Assembly (NCBI GenBank): GCA_003712125.1
Contig: RHLF01000002.1
Span: forward strand, 248,001 to 312,000
Source of the DNA: Allomuricauda sp.
GTDB lineage: Bacteria; Bacteroidota; Bacteroidia; Flavobacteriales; Flavobacteriaceae
DNA: 64,000 nucleotides
Reading direction: 5' to 3'
Numbering within the stretch: the first letter of the stretch is position 1; every line of letters starts with the position of its first letter. The notes below the pieces were generated by a model. That model did no database searches. It saw nothing but the letters and a program-made list of their open reading frames with translations, and was not told the origin of the DNA. Positions 27,487 through 34,741 of this stretch are shown here, piece by piece. Position numbers and translations under genes: made by a program.

Positions 27487-27825
27487 TTAGTTGATTCCAG
27501 CGCTGCCGCTCTCCTTAGTTCTTATTCGGTAAGCCTCGATAACATCGGACACGAAGATTTTACCATCACCCACATTGCCGGTAGATGCCGCTTCGAAAAG
27601 CGTGTTCACAGTGCGCTCCACAAAACTGTCTGAAACGACTATGACCAAATACCTGCGTTGTATATCGGTGGTACTGTAAGAAATACCGCGATATACATGT
27701 CCTTGTTTTTCATTTCCCACTCCGGTTACATCCCAGTAACTGAAGAAGTTTACCTCAATCTCATGAAGTGCTTTCTTGACCTCATCAAACTTGGATTTTC
27801 TAATGATTGCCTCAACTTTTTTCAT
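27487..27825 (-). CDS. glnK: PII signal-transduction protein
   Basis: 112-residue PII protein that senses 2-oxoglutarate, ATP and ADP and controls AmtB. The start (MKKVEAIIRKSKFDEVKKAL), the GDGKIFV segment and the C-terminal AYRIRT are typical. The T-loop is shortened: it reads KQGHVYRGISY where the enterobacterial loop has KGHTELYRGAEY, losing the Thr-Glu pair while keeping the YRG tyrosine that is the uridylylation site in other bacteria. First gene of the glnK-amtB unit, with a CCCC-N10-GGGG palindrome and a TAnnTTTG promoter element upstream. Confidence 0.95.
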   Translation of the reverse strand: MKKVEAIIRKSKFDEVKKALHEIEVNFFSYWDVTGVGNEKQGHVYRGISYSTTDIQRRYLVIVVSDSFVERTVNTLFEAASTGNVGDGKIFVSDVIEAYRIRTKESGSAGIN

Positions 27826-27850
27826 AATTCAGTTTGTTATTAATCGGGGC

Positions 27851-27858
27851 CAAATATA
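27851..27858 (-). promoter_or_regulatory. Promoter -7 element TATATTTG for glnK
   Basis: Exact TAnnTTTG match on the minus strand, 25 bases before the glnK ATG. No TTG is present at the normal -33 distance, which suggests dependence on an activator binding at the G-rich sites just upstream. Confidence 0.55.
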
Positions 27859-27884
27859 AATTATTGATGTATGTATTAAAAAAA

Positions 27885-27895
27885 TTAGGGGGTAT
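27885..27895. promoter_or_regulatory. Half-site TTAGGGGGTAT upstream of glnK
   Basis: Same word as the right arm of the palindrome at 27924-27945 (TTAGGGGTA) with one extra G, about 27 bases upstream of the glnK -7 element. Proposed as a second binding half-site (inference). Confidence 0.35.
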
Positions 27896-27923
27896 GTCCT
27901 TAATTTTTATCATATGAATAAAA

Positions 27924-27945
27924 TACCCCTAAAAAATTAGGGGTA
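27924..27945. promoter_or_regulatory. Palindrome TACCCCTAA-N4-TTAGGGGTA upstream of glnK-amtB
   Basis: Perfect 9-bp inverted repeat with a 4-base loop (CCCC-N10-GGGG core), about 110 bases before the glnK start. It shares core and spacing with the element upstream of glnN (87-110). The AT-only centre and lack of a following T-run on the minus strand argue for a protein-binding site rather than a terminator of crcB, though termination cannot be excluded. Confidence 0.5.
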
Positions 27946-28088
27946 TAAAATTTTAAAACTGTAATAAATTAATTATTGACAATTTTTAGCGAATAATAGT
28001 CCTGTTTTATTGAAAAAAATTTGATGAAAAGGGTAAAATGATACGATTAAATCAATGTTATTAACAAAAAGTTGATAAAATGTTAGCT

Positions 28089-28460
28089 TTAAGCAAGTTT
28101 AGAAAGCCATAGTCCTAAAAGGACAGCAAGAACGCCCAGGATCAAACTTGAGGCAATGTAAATGGTGAAGTTGATGTACTGTCCGGTCTTCAACAGTTCA
28201 TTTTGTTCAAGGGCGAATGCAGAGAAAGTGGTGAAGCCACCGCAAAAACCGGTAGCAAGTAAGAGCACATAATTCTGGGAGAGGGTATTTTCTTTAAGGG
28301 CGTACCCAAGAACAAAACCCATGATAAGGCAACCAAGCACATTGACCGTGAAGGTTCCCAGGTAAAAATTAGTAAAAAGTGGATTTAAATATTTTGAAAT
28401 AAGAAAACGTAGTGCGCTTCCAAGACCGCCCCCCAAAAAAACCAATAAAAACTGTTTCAT
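28089..28460 (-). CDS. crcB: CrcB/Fluc fluoride channel
   Basis: 123-residue, four-helix fluoride exporter that works as a dual-topology dimer. Motifs visible: GGGLGSALRFLISKYL, GTFTVNVLGCLIMGF and GFCGGFTTFSAFALE, containing the pore Asn and Phe residues. No fluoride riboswitch can sit directly ahead of it, because only 18 bases separate it from the small membrane-protein gene upstream; the two form an operon. Confidence 0.94.
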   Translation of the reverse strand: MKQFLLVFLGGGLGSALRFLISKYLNPLFTNFYLGTFTVNVLGCLIMGFVLGYALKENTLSQNYVLLLATGFCGGFTTFSAFALEQNELLKTGQYINFTIYIASSLILGVLAVLLGLWLSKLA

Positions 28461-28478
28461 GAACAGCTAAGGTATGAA

Positions 28479-28658
28479 CTATACCGCTTCTTTGTATTCG
28501 GTTTCTTGATATTGCCCTTCAAATAAATTGATATCTGATGCTTTGGCCATATCTTGAAGCGGCTTTTTTACAGAAGTTTTAAAGCCTTTGGTGCCAAAAA
28601 TCAAAAGCGTGGCGTTGCCTGCCAAAAGGACAAAAAGAATGGTTAAAAATGTGGTCAT
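28479..28658 (-). CDS. 59-residue single-pass membrane protein
   Basis: Begins MTTFLTILFVLLAGNATLLIF: one transmembrane helix at residues 4-22, then a cytosolic-type basic and polar tail ending QETEYKEAV. It has its own TAnnTTTG element 22 bases upstream (28680-28687) and precedes crcB by 18 bases. The membrane part aligns without gaps to two even shorter proteins at 53443 and 53593: Phe4, Ile7, Leu11, Leu12, Asn15 and Leu19 are identical in all three. No known family; possibly an accessory subunit of a membrane complex. Confidence 0.7.
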   Translation of the reverse strand: MTTFLTILFVLLAGNATLLIFGTKGFKTSVKKPLQDMAKASDINLFEGQYQETEYKEAV

Positions 28659-28679
28659 GTTGTTTTTTGTTGTCCACTA

Positions 28680-28687
28680 CAAAAGTA
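28680..28687 (-). promoter_or_regulatory. Promoter -7 element TACTTTTG for the small protein-crcB operon
   Basis: Exact TAnnTTTG on the minus strand, 22 bases before the ATG at 28658; no clear -33 element. Confidence 0.5.
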
Positions 28688-28767
28688 CGTCTTTTCCTAT
28701 ACTGAACGAGGGAAAAGCGAATAATGTTGTGTAATGACCAATTTTTGTGGTGTAGGCAATAGTTGTG

Positions 28768-28956
28768 TTAATTTTTGAGGAAGTGTTTGATCAGAAAAAG
28801 GATAATTACGAATGTGATAAAGGATATTAGCACCCATTTCACACCTTTATAATTCCTAAGATGAAGCTTTTTATCTTTTTTATATGCGAAGGCCAAAAAG
28901 ATCGTGAAAAAAATGATGAAAAGTGCTGCAAATATCAGTTGACCCTTACTAAACAT
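28768..28956 (-). CDS. Small membrane protein, two helices
   Basis: 62 residues from the ATG at 28956 (MFSKGQLIFAALFIIFFTIF); an upstream in-frame start at 28995 would run across the promoter region and is rejected. Two transmembrane helices (about 6-23 and 38-58) are joined by a basic loop containing KKDKKLHLRNYKGVKW. I recognise the pattern as a conserved hypothetical protein of Flavobacteriia, without known function. It is divergent from the MazG-like gene, 38 bases between starts, with face-to-face promoter elements. Confidence 0.75.
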   Translation of the reverse strand: MFSKGQLIFAALFIIFFTIFLAFAYKKDKKLHLRNYKGVKWVLISFITFVIILFLIKHFLKN

Positions 28957-28969
28957 ATATCTAGTTTTG
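28939..28969 (+). promoter_or_regulatory. Promoter TTG-N20-TAGTTTTG for the MazG-like gene
   Basis: TTG at 28939-28941 and TAGTTTTG at 28962-28969, 25 bases before the ATG at 28995. One base beyond it, on the opposite strand, is the -7 element of the divergent gene, so the two polymerase sites exclude each other. Confidence 0.6.
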
Positions 28970-28970
28970 G

Positions 28971-28978
28971 CAAAGCTA
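28971..28978 (-). promoter_or_regulatory. Promoter -7 element TAGCTTTG for the small membrane protein
   Basis: Exact TAnnTTTG on the minus strand, 14 bases before the ATG at 28956; together with the plus-strand element it makes a near-palindrome (28962-28978). Confidence 0.5.
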
Positions 28979-28994
28979 ATGCAATAACTGAACA

Positions 28995-29381
28995 ATGGAA
29001 AGTAAAATCAAAGCTGTAGAACTTTTTCATAATTCTTTTGGGTTGGGTGTTTCAAAACAGCCCGTTGCCAACCTTGGTAAAGGCAAAAACCAATTGCGCT
29101 TTAATCTTATGGATGAAGAGAACAAAGAGTATTTGGAAGCCGCCAATGAAGGAGATTTGATCGAAGTAGCCGATGCCCTTGGCGATATGCTCTATATTTT
29201 ATGCGGCACGATATTGGAACACGGTATGCAGTATAAAATCGAGGAGGTATTCGAAGAAATCCAAAAAAGCAATATGAGCAAACTTGGATTGGACGGAAAA
29301 CCTATTTATCGCGAAGATGGCAAGGTTTTAAAAGGCCCCAATTATTTTAAGCCCAACATTAAGGCCATACTTGAAAATTGA
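28995..29381 (+). CDS. MazG-like nucleotide pyrophosphohydrolase
   Basis: All-alpha NTP pyrophosphohydrolase fold (128 residues). The metal-binding pattern is EENKEYLEA (about 41-49) followed by EVADALGDMLYIL (about 57-69), i.e. the ExxE...ExxD arrangement of the MazG/dUTPase-like superfamily. The C-terminus (GKPIYREDGKVLKGPNYFKPN) is typical of the HAD-linked phosphoribosyl-ATP-pyrophosphohydrolase-like subgroup. It probably cleans up non-canonical nucleotides. Convergent with ilvE, with one base between the stops. Confidence 0.85.
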   Translation: MESKIKAVELFHNSFGLGVSKQPVANLGKGKNQLRFNLMDEENKEYLEAANEGDLIEVADALGDMLYILCGTILEHGMQYKIEEVFEEIQKSNMSKLGLDGKPIYREDGKVLKGPNYFKPNIKAILEN

Positions 29382-29382
29382 C

Positions 29383-30456
29383 TTAGACGACCTTGTGGCG
29401 CCAACCGTATTTATCTTCTCCCGTATTGTATTGGATATCGGTAATTTGCTTTTTCAATAAGGTTGCATAACTATCATCCACTTCAGGCAGGGAATAGTCA
29501 ACACCTTGATAACCAAATGCGGCAATAGGTGACACCACTGCAGCAGTACCAGCACCGAACATTTCCTTGAGTGTTCCTTCCTTTGCGGCATTAACGACCT
29601 CTGTTACTGAAATTTTTCTGACCTCAGTTGGAATATCAAAGTCATTGGCGATTTCAAGGATACTTTTTCTTGTAATACCATCAAGAATCCGATCACTTGT
29701 AGGTCCGGTCAAAAGGGTGTCCCCAATTCGAACAAAAACGTTCATGGCACCTGCTTCTTCAAGATACTCATGCGTATTGTCATCAGTCCAAATCACCTGA
29801 TGATATCCTTTTTCGATCGCCAATTGAGTAGGGTAAAACTGTCCGGCATAGTTTCCACCGGCTTTGGCATACCCGACCCCACCGTTGGCGGCACGGGAAT
29901 ATTTTTCTTCGATCAACACACGCACCTTACCGCTGAAATAGGCTCCTGATGGCGCGAGGGCAATGATAAATGTATAGGAGTCAGCAGGTGAAGCGTGAAA
30001 TCCCTCACCAGAGGCGAACATAAAGGGACGTATGTATAACGAACTTCCCAAATCTGAAGGGATCCAATCCTTCTCCAATTTTATGAGTGCCTCAAGACCA
30101 TTCATAAAAATGTGTTCTGGTAGTTCGGGCATGGCCATACGACTGGCAGATATATTGAATCTTTTACGGTTTTCTTCCGGACGGAAAAGCCAAACAGACC
30201 CCTCAGCATCCTTGTAGGCTTTCATTCCTTCAAAAATGGATTGCCCGTAATGGAAAATTTTGGCTGATGGATTTAGGCTCAAGGGCTGATAGGGAACAAT
30301 CTTTGGATTTTCCCAGTTACCATTTTTATATTCGGCCACCAACATATGGTCGGTGAAAACATTCCCAAAGGACAAATTGTCAAAATCCACCTCATGAATG
30401 CGGGACGATTTGACTTTTTCAACAGGAATATTTTCAATAAGTGTCGACATACCCAT
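29383..30456 (-). CDS. ilvE: Branched-chain amino-acid aminotransferase
   Basis: Fold type IV PLP transaminase for Leu, Ile and Val, 357 residues, of the longer IlvE subgroup. Features: KIFHYGQSIFEGMKAY (about 69-84), the SLYIRPFMFASGEGF block, and the PLP-lysine region AKAGGNYAGQFYPTQ. A start two codons downstream (MSTLIEN, 30450) is equally possible. Monocistronic and divergent from the DUF4920 gene with 99 bases between. Confidence 0.94.
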   Translation of the reverse strand: MGMSTLIENIPVEKVKSSRIHEVDFDNLSFGNVFTDHMLVAEYKNGNWENPKIVPYQPLSLNPSAKIFHYGQSIFEGMKAYKDAEGSVWLFRPEENRKRFNISASRMAMPELPEHIFMNGLEALIKLEKDWIPSDLGSSLYIRPFMFASGEGFHASPADSYTFIIALAPSGAYFSGKVRVLIEEKYSRAANGGVGYAKAGGNYAGQFYPTQLAIEKGYHQVIWTDDNTHEYLEEAGAMNVFVRIGDTLLTGPTSDRILDGITRKSILEIANDFDIPTEVRKISVTEVVNAAKEGTLKEMFGAGTAAVVSPIAAFGYQGVDYSLPEVDDSYATLLKKQITDIQYNTGEDKYGWRHKVV

Positions 30457-30555
30457 AACTTTATACTCTAAAATTAGCGATAAAAGTCAATTAAATTTGC
30501 ATTTTTACTTTGAAAATACCCACTCGCTAAGGGTTCAAAATAAATATTCTCAATA

Positions 30556-31035
30556 ATGAAAAGTTTTAACATAATGCTTGCAGCATTCTTAGCGGTTAAT
30601 GTCATGTTTGGTCAAGAAAATGACAGCCAACAGTCCACTTCGGTATATGGTGAGTCCTTTGTTCCAAGTAAGGTTCGTACTGCCAAAGAAATGCTTTCGG
30701 AATTTAAGAATATTGCACCAGGAGATTCAATTCAGACGGTTTTCAGTGCGAAAACAACTAAGGTTTGTCAAGCTAAAGGATGTTGGATGACCTTGCAACT
30801 AGATGACGAAAACGAGGTGCTGGTAAAATTTAAGGACTATGGCTTTTTTGTGCCAACGGATTGGGACAAGCAAGAGGTCACGGTCAAGGGCAAGGCCTTT
30901 ATTGATGAAATCTCAGTGGAGGAACAAAGGCATTACGCCGAGGATGCTGGAAAATCTGCCTCGGAAATAGCCAAAATTACAACACCCAAAAGAACGCTTC
31001 GTTTTCAGGCATCGGGGGTCCTTATTGACGAATAG
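30556..31035 (+). CDS. DUF4920 exported protein
   Basis: Signal peptide to about residue 20 (MFGQ), then a small beta-barrel-like domain: YGESFVPSKVRTAKEML, KTTKVCQAKGCWMTLQL (two cysteines), VLVKFKDYGFFVPTDW and a hydrophobic end (KRTLRFQASGVLI). This combination is the DUF4920 signature, an OB-fold-like family in Bacteroidota. The paired cysteines may bind metal or form a disulfide (inference). Its stop is immediately followed by the mnmD ATG, so the two are co-transcribed. Confidence 0.85.
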   Translation: MKSFNIMLAAFLAVNVMFGQENDSQQSTSVYGESFVPSKVRTAKEMLSEFKNIAPGDSIQTVFSAKTTKVCQAKGCWMTLQLDDENEVLVKFKDYGFFVPTDWDKQEVTVKGKAFIDEISVEEQRHYAEDAGKSASEIAKITTPKRTLRFQASGVLIDE

Positions 31036-31698
31036 ATGCGTCGGAAGATCATCACCACTGGAGATGGTTCTAGCACGATTCATATTGAAGACTGGAATGA
31101 GCAGTACCACTCTAAACATGGCGCAATACAAGAGGCCTATCATGTCTTTATTCAGAATGGCCTTCACTTGTTTAAACAGCCTTCAATACATGTTCTTGAA
31201 ATGGGTTTCGGAACAGGGCTAAACGCGCTCATTACCTTGTTGGAATCCAATAAATTAAAACTTGACGTCAAGTATACCGGAGTGGAGGCCTTCCCTATTT
31301 CGAAAATGGAATTTGACCAACTAAATTATGTCGAGGAACTGAATGCCCATGAAGTTAGGCAACAGTTCAAAAGAATGCACGACTTCGAATGGGGCAAGCA
31401 ACTCCAATTGACAAACAATTTTAGTCTACAAAAGCGCAATTGTGACTTCTTTGAAGTCGCCGATGTCGAAGTTTTCGACCTGATCTATTTTGACGCTTTC
31501 GGGGCCCGGGTGCAACCTCAATTATGGACAGCCGAAATGTTCGGTATCATGTACAATGCGCTTAAACCCAAAGGAGTTTTGGTCACCTACGCAGCCAAAG
31601 GAAGTGTGCGAAGGGCCATGCAAGAAGTTGGGTATGCTGTGGAGCGGCTTCCTGGCCCCCCTGGCAAACGGGAAATGTTACGAGCAACAAGGCCTTAA
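31036..31698 (+). CDS. mnmD: tRNA (5-aminomethyl-2-thiouridine) methyltransferase MnmD
   Basis: Rossmann-fold SAM methyltransferase performing the last step of mnm5s2U34 tRNA modification. SAM-binding motif LEMGFGTGLNAL at about 55-66; DLIYFDAFGARVQPQLWT (about 150-167) and KGVLVTYAAKGSVRRAM are MnmC methyltransferase-domain signatures. Only this domain (220 residues) is present; the FAD oxidase domain fused in enterobacterial MnmC is missing, as is usual for stand-alone MnmD. Starts directly at the end of the DUF4920 gene. Confidence 0.9.
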   Translation: MRRKIITTGDGSSTIHIEDWNEQYHSKHGAIQEAYHVFIQNGLHLFKQPSIHVLEMGFGTGLNALITLLESNKLKLDVKYTGVEAFPISKMEFDQLNYVEELNAHEVRQQFKRMHDFEWGKQLQLTNNFSLQKRNCDFFEVADVEVFDLIYFDAFGARVQPQLWTAEMFGIMYNALKPKGVLVTYAAKGSVRRAMQEVGYAVERLPGPPGKREMLRATRP

Positions 31699-31776
31699 TT
31701 TGCAAAAATTAACCCAAAAAACAGCGCCATTCGTTAAACCTATTTTAATAACCCAAATTCAAGATGTTAAAACCCC

Positions 31777-31784
31777 TAGATTTG
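31777..31784 (+). promoter_or_regulatory. Promoter -7 element TAGATTTG
   Basis: Exact TAnnTTTG 14 bases before the ATG at 31799, in the 100-base gap after mnmD; supports that start. Confidence 0.45.
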
Positions 31785-31798
31785 TAAAAAAAGTTGTT

Positions 31799-32764
31799 AT
31801 GCGTGTTTTGATTACAGGTGCCACAGGTCTTATAGGACAGGCCATCACAGGCTTACTTCATCAGCAGGGGCATGCTGTTCACTACCTCACTACCAGTCGA
31901 AAAAAAATCGTTCACCAAGATAATTATCGGGGTTTTTATTGGGATCCGAGGAATGGAGAAATGGACATGGAGAGTTTGACAGGGGTAAATGCCATAATTA
32001 ATTTGGCTGGAGCTACGGTCACAAAAAAATGGACCAAGGCATACAAAAAACAAATACAAGATAGTCGCACCCATAGCCTAGCGACCTTGAAAAGGGCCAT
32101 CGAAAATGCGGAACATTTAAAAATCGATTCGTTTGTTTCCGCATCAGCAATTGGAATTTACCCAAGTTCATTTGATTCGCTGTATGACGAAGACGAAATT
32201 AAGGTCGATGAAAGTTTTTTGGGCAGCGTTGTCAAGAACTGGGAGCAGGAACTTGATGGCATAAAAAGTTTTGGTTTTCCTGTGGCAACCATAAGAATAG
32301 GATTGGTGTTGGCAGCCGAAGGAGGTGCCTTGGACAAAATGACCCAACCCATTCGGAATTATGTGGGCGCAGCATTTGGATCGGGAGAGCAATGGCAATC
32401 TTGGATTCACATTAATGATTTAGCTCGTATGTTTCTTCATGTGATAGCAAACAAATTTGAGGGAATATTTAATGGTGTCGCACCGAACCCGGTGACCAAT
32501 ACCAAACTGACCCGAGAAATAGCAGCCATCTTACAACGCCCTTTATTTCTTCCGAACATACCTCAGATAGCCATGAAAATTGCACTTGGCGAGATGTCCT
32601 ATATTTTGTTTTCAAGCCAAAGGGTGAGCAGTATAAAGATTCAGAAAACAGGCTTTGAATTTAATCACTCGAATTTGCAAAGTGCTTTATCTGACCTTCT
32701 TCTTAGTGAAAATCACAAGGATTCTGGGTCGAAATCCTCAGTTCTGAATGAATTTGCCCAGTGA
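31799..32764 (+). CDS. TIGR01777-family NAD-dependent epimerase-like protein
   Basis: Atypical SDR of the TIGR01777 (SDR39U1/YfcH-like) family. The true start is the ATG at 31799 (MRVLITGATGLIGQAIT, the Rossmann glycine motif); an open frame running back to 31490 overlaps mnmD in another frame and is spurious. Other family marks: VNAIINLAGATVTKKWT (about 63-79), SASAIGIYPS, the EWE-like KNWEQELD segment, RIGLVLAAEGGALDKM and a C-terminal DUF1731-like end. Role unknown. Confidence 0.88.
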   Translation: MRVLITGATGLIGQAITGLLHQQGHAVHYLTTSRKKIVHQDNYRGFYWDPRNGEMDMESLTGVNAIINLAGATVTKKWTKAYKKQIQDSRTHSLATLKRAIENAEHLKIDSFVSASAIGIYPSSFDSLYDEDEIKVDESFLGSVVKNWEQELDGIKSFGFPVATIRIGLVLAAEGGALDKMTQPIRNYVGAAFGSGEQWQSWIHINDLARMFLHVIANKFEGIFNGVAPNPVTNTKLTREIAAILQRPLFLPNIPQIAMKIALGEMSYILFSSQRVSSIKIQKTGFEFNHSNLQSALSDLLLSENHKDSGSKSSVLNEFAQ

Positions 32765-32825
32765 GGGTGTAGGACAAGACTATTTTTCTGTTTCTGTCGT
32801 GATTCGCTGATTTTACAATGACATT

Positions 32826-32857
32826 TTGACATTTTTCAGGAATTGGCAGTACTTTTG
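32826..32857 (+). promoter_or_regulatory. Promoter TTG-N21-TACTTTTG for grpE-dnaJ
   Basis: TTG at 32826-32828 and TACTTTTG at 32850-32857, 33 bases before the grpE ATG. No CIRCE-type inverted repeat is visible, so heat-shock control would not be by HrcA at this site. Confidence 0.6.
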
Positions 32858-32890
32858 CCGACTCTTATTTGTTAAATCAAGAAAAGCACA

Positions 32891-33442
32891 ATGAGCAAAA
32901 AAGATAAGGTTCAAGAAATGGATGAGGAATTAAAAGATGCTTCGACCATTCAAGACGAGGAACTTAATGGGGAGGAAACTGAAGGGGCGCTTTCACCTGA
33001 AGAAGCGTTAAGTGAGGAATTGGAAAAAGAAAAGGACAAGTTTCTTCGATTATTTGCTGAATTCGAAAACTTTAAGAAGCGAACTTCAAAGGAACGAATT
33101 GAAATGTTCAAGACCGCAGGTCAAGAAGTTATCATTGCTCTTTTGCCTGTGCTTGATGATTTTGACCGCGCCTTAAACGAACTTTCTAAATCAGAGGATA
33201 AAGAAATGTTCAAAGGAGTTGAACTTATCAATAACAAATTAAAGGAGACTTTGAAAGGTAAAGGGCTTGAACAGTTTGAAGTCAAAGCGGGTGATGTTTT
33301 TGACGCTGAGGTTCATGATGCCATAACACAAATTCCGGCCCCCAACAAGAAAATGAAAGGGAAGATAATTGATGTGGTCGAGAAAGGCTTTAAGCTGGGA
33401 GATAAGATTATTAGACACCCAAAAGTGGTGGTAGGTAACTAG
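32891..33442 (+). CDS. grpE: Nucleotide exchange factor GrpE
   Basis: Exchange factor for DnaK: a long acidic, coiled-coil N-terminus (about 10-80) followed by the GrpE head (about 100-183) with [34 protein letters not shown] and the C-terminal [17 protein letters not shown]. 183 residues. Seven bases separate it from dnaJ, a two-gene chaperone operon; dnaK is not in the window. Confidence 0.96.
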   Translation: MSKKDKVQEMDEELKDASTIQDEELNGEETEGALSPEEALSEELEKEKDKFLRLFAEFENFKKRTSKERIEMFKTAGQEVIIALLPVLDDFDRALNELSKSEDKEMFKGVELINNKLKETLKGKGLEQFEVKAGDVFDAEVHDAITQIPAPNKKMKGKIIDVVEKGFKLGDKIIRHPKVVVGN

Positions 33443-33449
33443 ATATGTC

Positions 33450-34559
33450 ATGAAACAAGACTACTACGAAGTATTGGGGGTGTCGAAAGGGGCATCTGCG
33501 GCTGAAATTAAAAAAGCTTACCGCAAAAAAGCTTTGGAATACCATCCCGACAAAAACCCAGGTGATACCAAAGCAGAGGAACTCTTTAAAAAATCGGCCG
33601 AGGCGTATGAGGTCTTGAGTGACCCTGACAAACGTGCCAAATATGACCAATTTGGCCACGCTGCCTTTGAGGGAGGTGGTTTTGGCGGAGGCGGAATGAA
33701 TATGGATGATATCTTCAGTCAATTTGGAGATATTTTTGGCAGTGCCTTCGGCGGCGGATTTGGTGGATTTGGTGGTTTTGGCGGTCAACGAAGGGTAAAG
33801 GGAAGTAACCTGCGTATCCGTGTGAAACTTAATTTGGAAGAAATTGCCAATGGGGTTGAGAAAAAAGTTAAGGTGCGCCGTAAAGTCCAAGCAGATGGGG
33901 TAACCTACAAAACCTGCCCTACCTGCAATGGAACAGGCCAAATGACAAAAATCACCAATACCATATTGGGCCGTATGCAAACGGCAACTACCTGTAGTAC
34001 CTGTGGTGGTGCTGGTCAGACCATTGATAAGCGACCAAGTGATGCCGATGCCCAAGGCTTGAAGGTGGCCGAAGAAACAGTCTCAATAAAAATTCCGGCT
34101 GGGGTTGAAGATGGGATGCAGCTGAAGGTTTCCGGAAAGGGAAATGGAGCTCCTGGCGATGGTATACCCGGGGATCTTTTGGTGGCCATAGAGACTGAAG
34201 AACATCCAACCTTGAAAAGAGAAGGGGATAACCTGCATTATGATCTTTATATCAGTATTTCAGAAGCGGTTTTGGGCAGCTCTAAAGAAATTGATTCTGT
34301 GGGTGGTAAAGTTCGCATCAAATTGGAATCGGGCATTCAATCGGGCAAGATTCTCCGTTTAAGGGGAAAGGGTATCCCTAGCCTAAATAGTTATGGAAGC
34401 GGAGATCTTTTGGTTCATGTCAACGTGTGGACGCCAAAGGAACTGACCAAAGAGCAACGTGAGTTTTTTGAGCGCATGCAGAATGATGAAAATTTTGAGC
34501 CAAAACCTGAGAAATCAGACAAATCATTTTTTGAAAAAGTCAAGGACATGTTCTCTTGA
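33450..34559 (+). CDS. dnaJ: Chaperone DnaJ with a reduced zinc finger
   Basis: J-domain co-chaperone of DnaK. J domain at 4-70 with HPD at residues 32-34; Gly/Phe-rich linker (about 75-115, [13 protein letters not shown]); zinc region; two C-terminal substrate-binding domains. The zinc region has only two CxxCxGxG motifs (Cys156/159 and Cys182/185) instead of the four of E. coli DnaJ, with a short insert between, so only one zinc site can form. I recall this reduced form from other Flavobacteriia. 369 residues; a terminator follows. Confidence 0.95.
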   Translation: MKQDYYEVLGVSKGASAAEIKKAYRKKALEYHPDKNPGDTKAEELFKKSAEAYEVLSDPDKRAKYDQFGHAAFEGGGFGGGGMNMDDIFSQFGDIFGSAFGGGFGGFGGFGGQRRVKGSNLRIRVKLNLEEIANGVEKKVKVRRKVQADGVTYKTCPTCNGTGQMTKITNTILGRMQTATTCSTCGGAGQTIDKRPSDADAQGLKVAEETVSIKIPAGVEDGMQLKVSGKGNGAPGDGIPGDLLVAIETEEHPTLKREGDNLHYDLYISISEAVLGSSKEIDSVGGKVRIKLESGIQSGKILRLRGKGIPSLNSYGSGDLLVHVNVWTPKELTKEQREFFERMQNDENFEPKPEKSDKSFFEKVKDMFS

Positions 34560-34652
34560 CGAATTAGCGATTCGCTTTTAAATAAAAAACGTATATTTGA
34601 TTTTGATATTGGGTAACCAATATTTAATTTTCTTTTTCATAGCAATTTTTTT

Positions 34653-34678
34653 CCCATCCTTAAACCTTTAAGGGTGGG
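34653..34678 (+). terminator. Rho-independent terminator after dnaJ
   Basis: Stem CCCATCCTTAAA / TTTAAGGGTGGG (one G-T pair) around a CC loop, followed by TTTTGTTTTTTA. Ends the grpE-dnaJ transcript about 95 bases after the dnaJ stop. Confidence 0.8.
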
Positions 34679-34719
34679 TTTTGTTTTTTAGAGCCTTATG
34701 GAGGCCATAATGATTTAAT

Positions 34720-34727
34720 TATCTTTG
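34720..34727 (+). promoter_or_regulatory. Promoter -7 element TATCTTTG
   Basis: Exact TAnnTTTG 14 bases before the ABC-ATPase ATG at 34742; starts the transcription unit that may extend to 39959. Confidence 0.5.
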
Positions 34728-34741
34728 AAAAAATCAGCTGG

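Noticed and set aside
28461-28478. Fluoride riboswitch ahead of crcB
   Set aside because: Only 18 bases separate crcB from the upstream small gene, too few for the riboswitch, and the operon leader shows no matching fold.
31490-31798. N-terminal extension of the TIGR01777 protein
   Set aside because: It overlaps mnmD in another frame; the Rossmann motif begins at the ATG at 31799, which has its own TAnnTTTG element.
33411-34055. 214-codon minus-strand frame inside dnaJ
   Set aside because: Shadow of the Gly-rich and zinc regions of dnaJ; repeated Thr/Ser runs mirror that composition.
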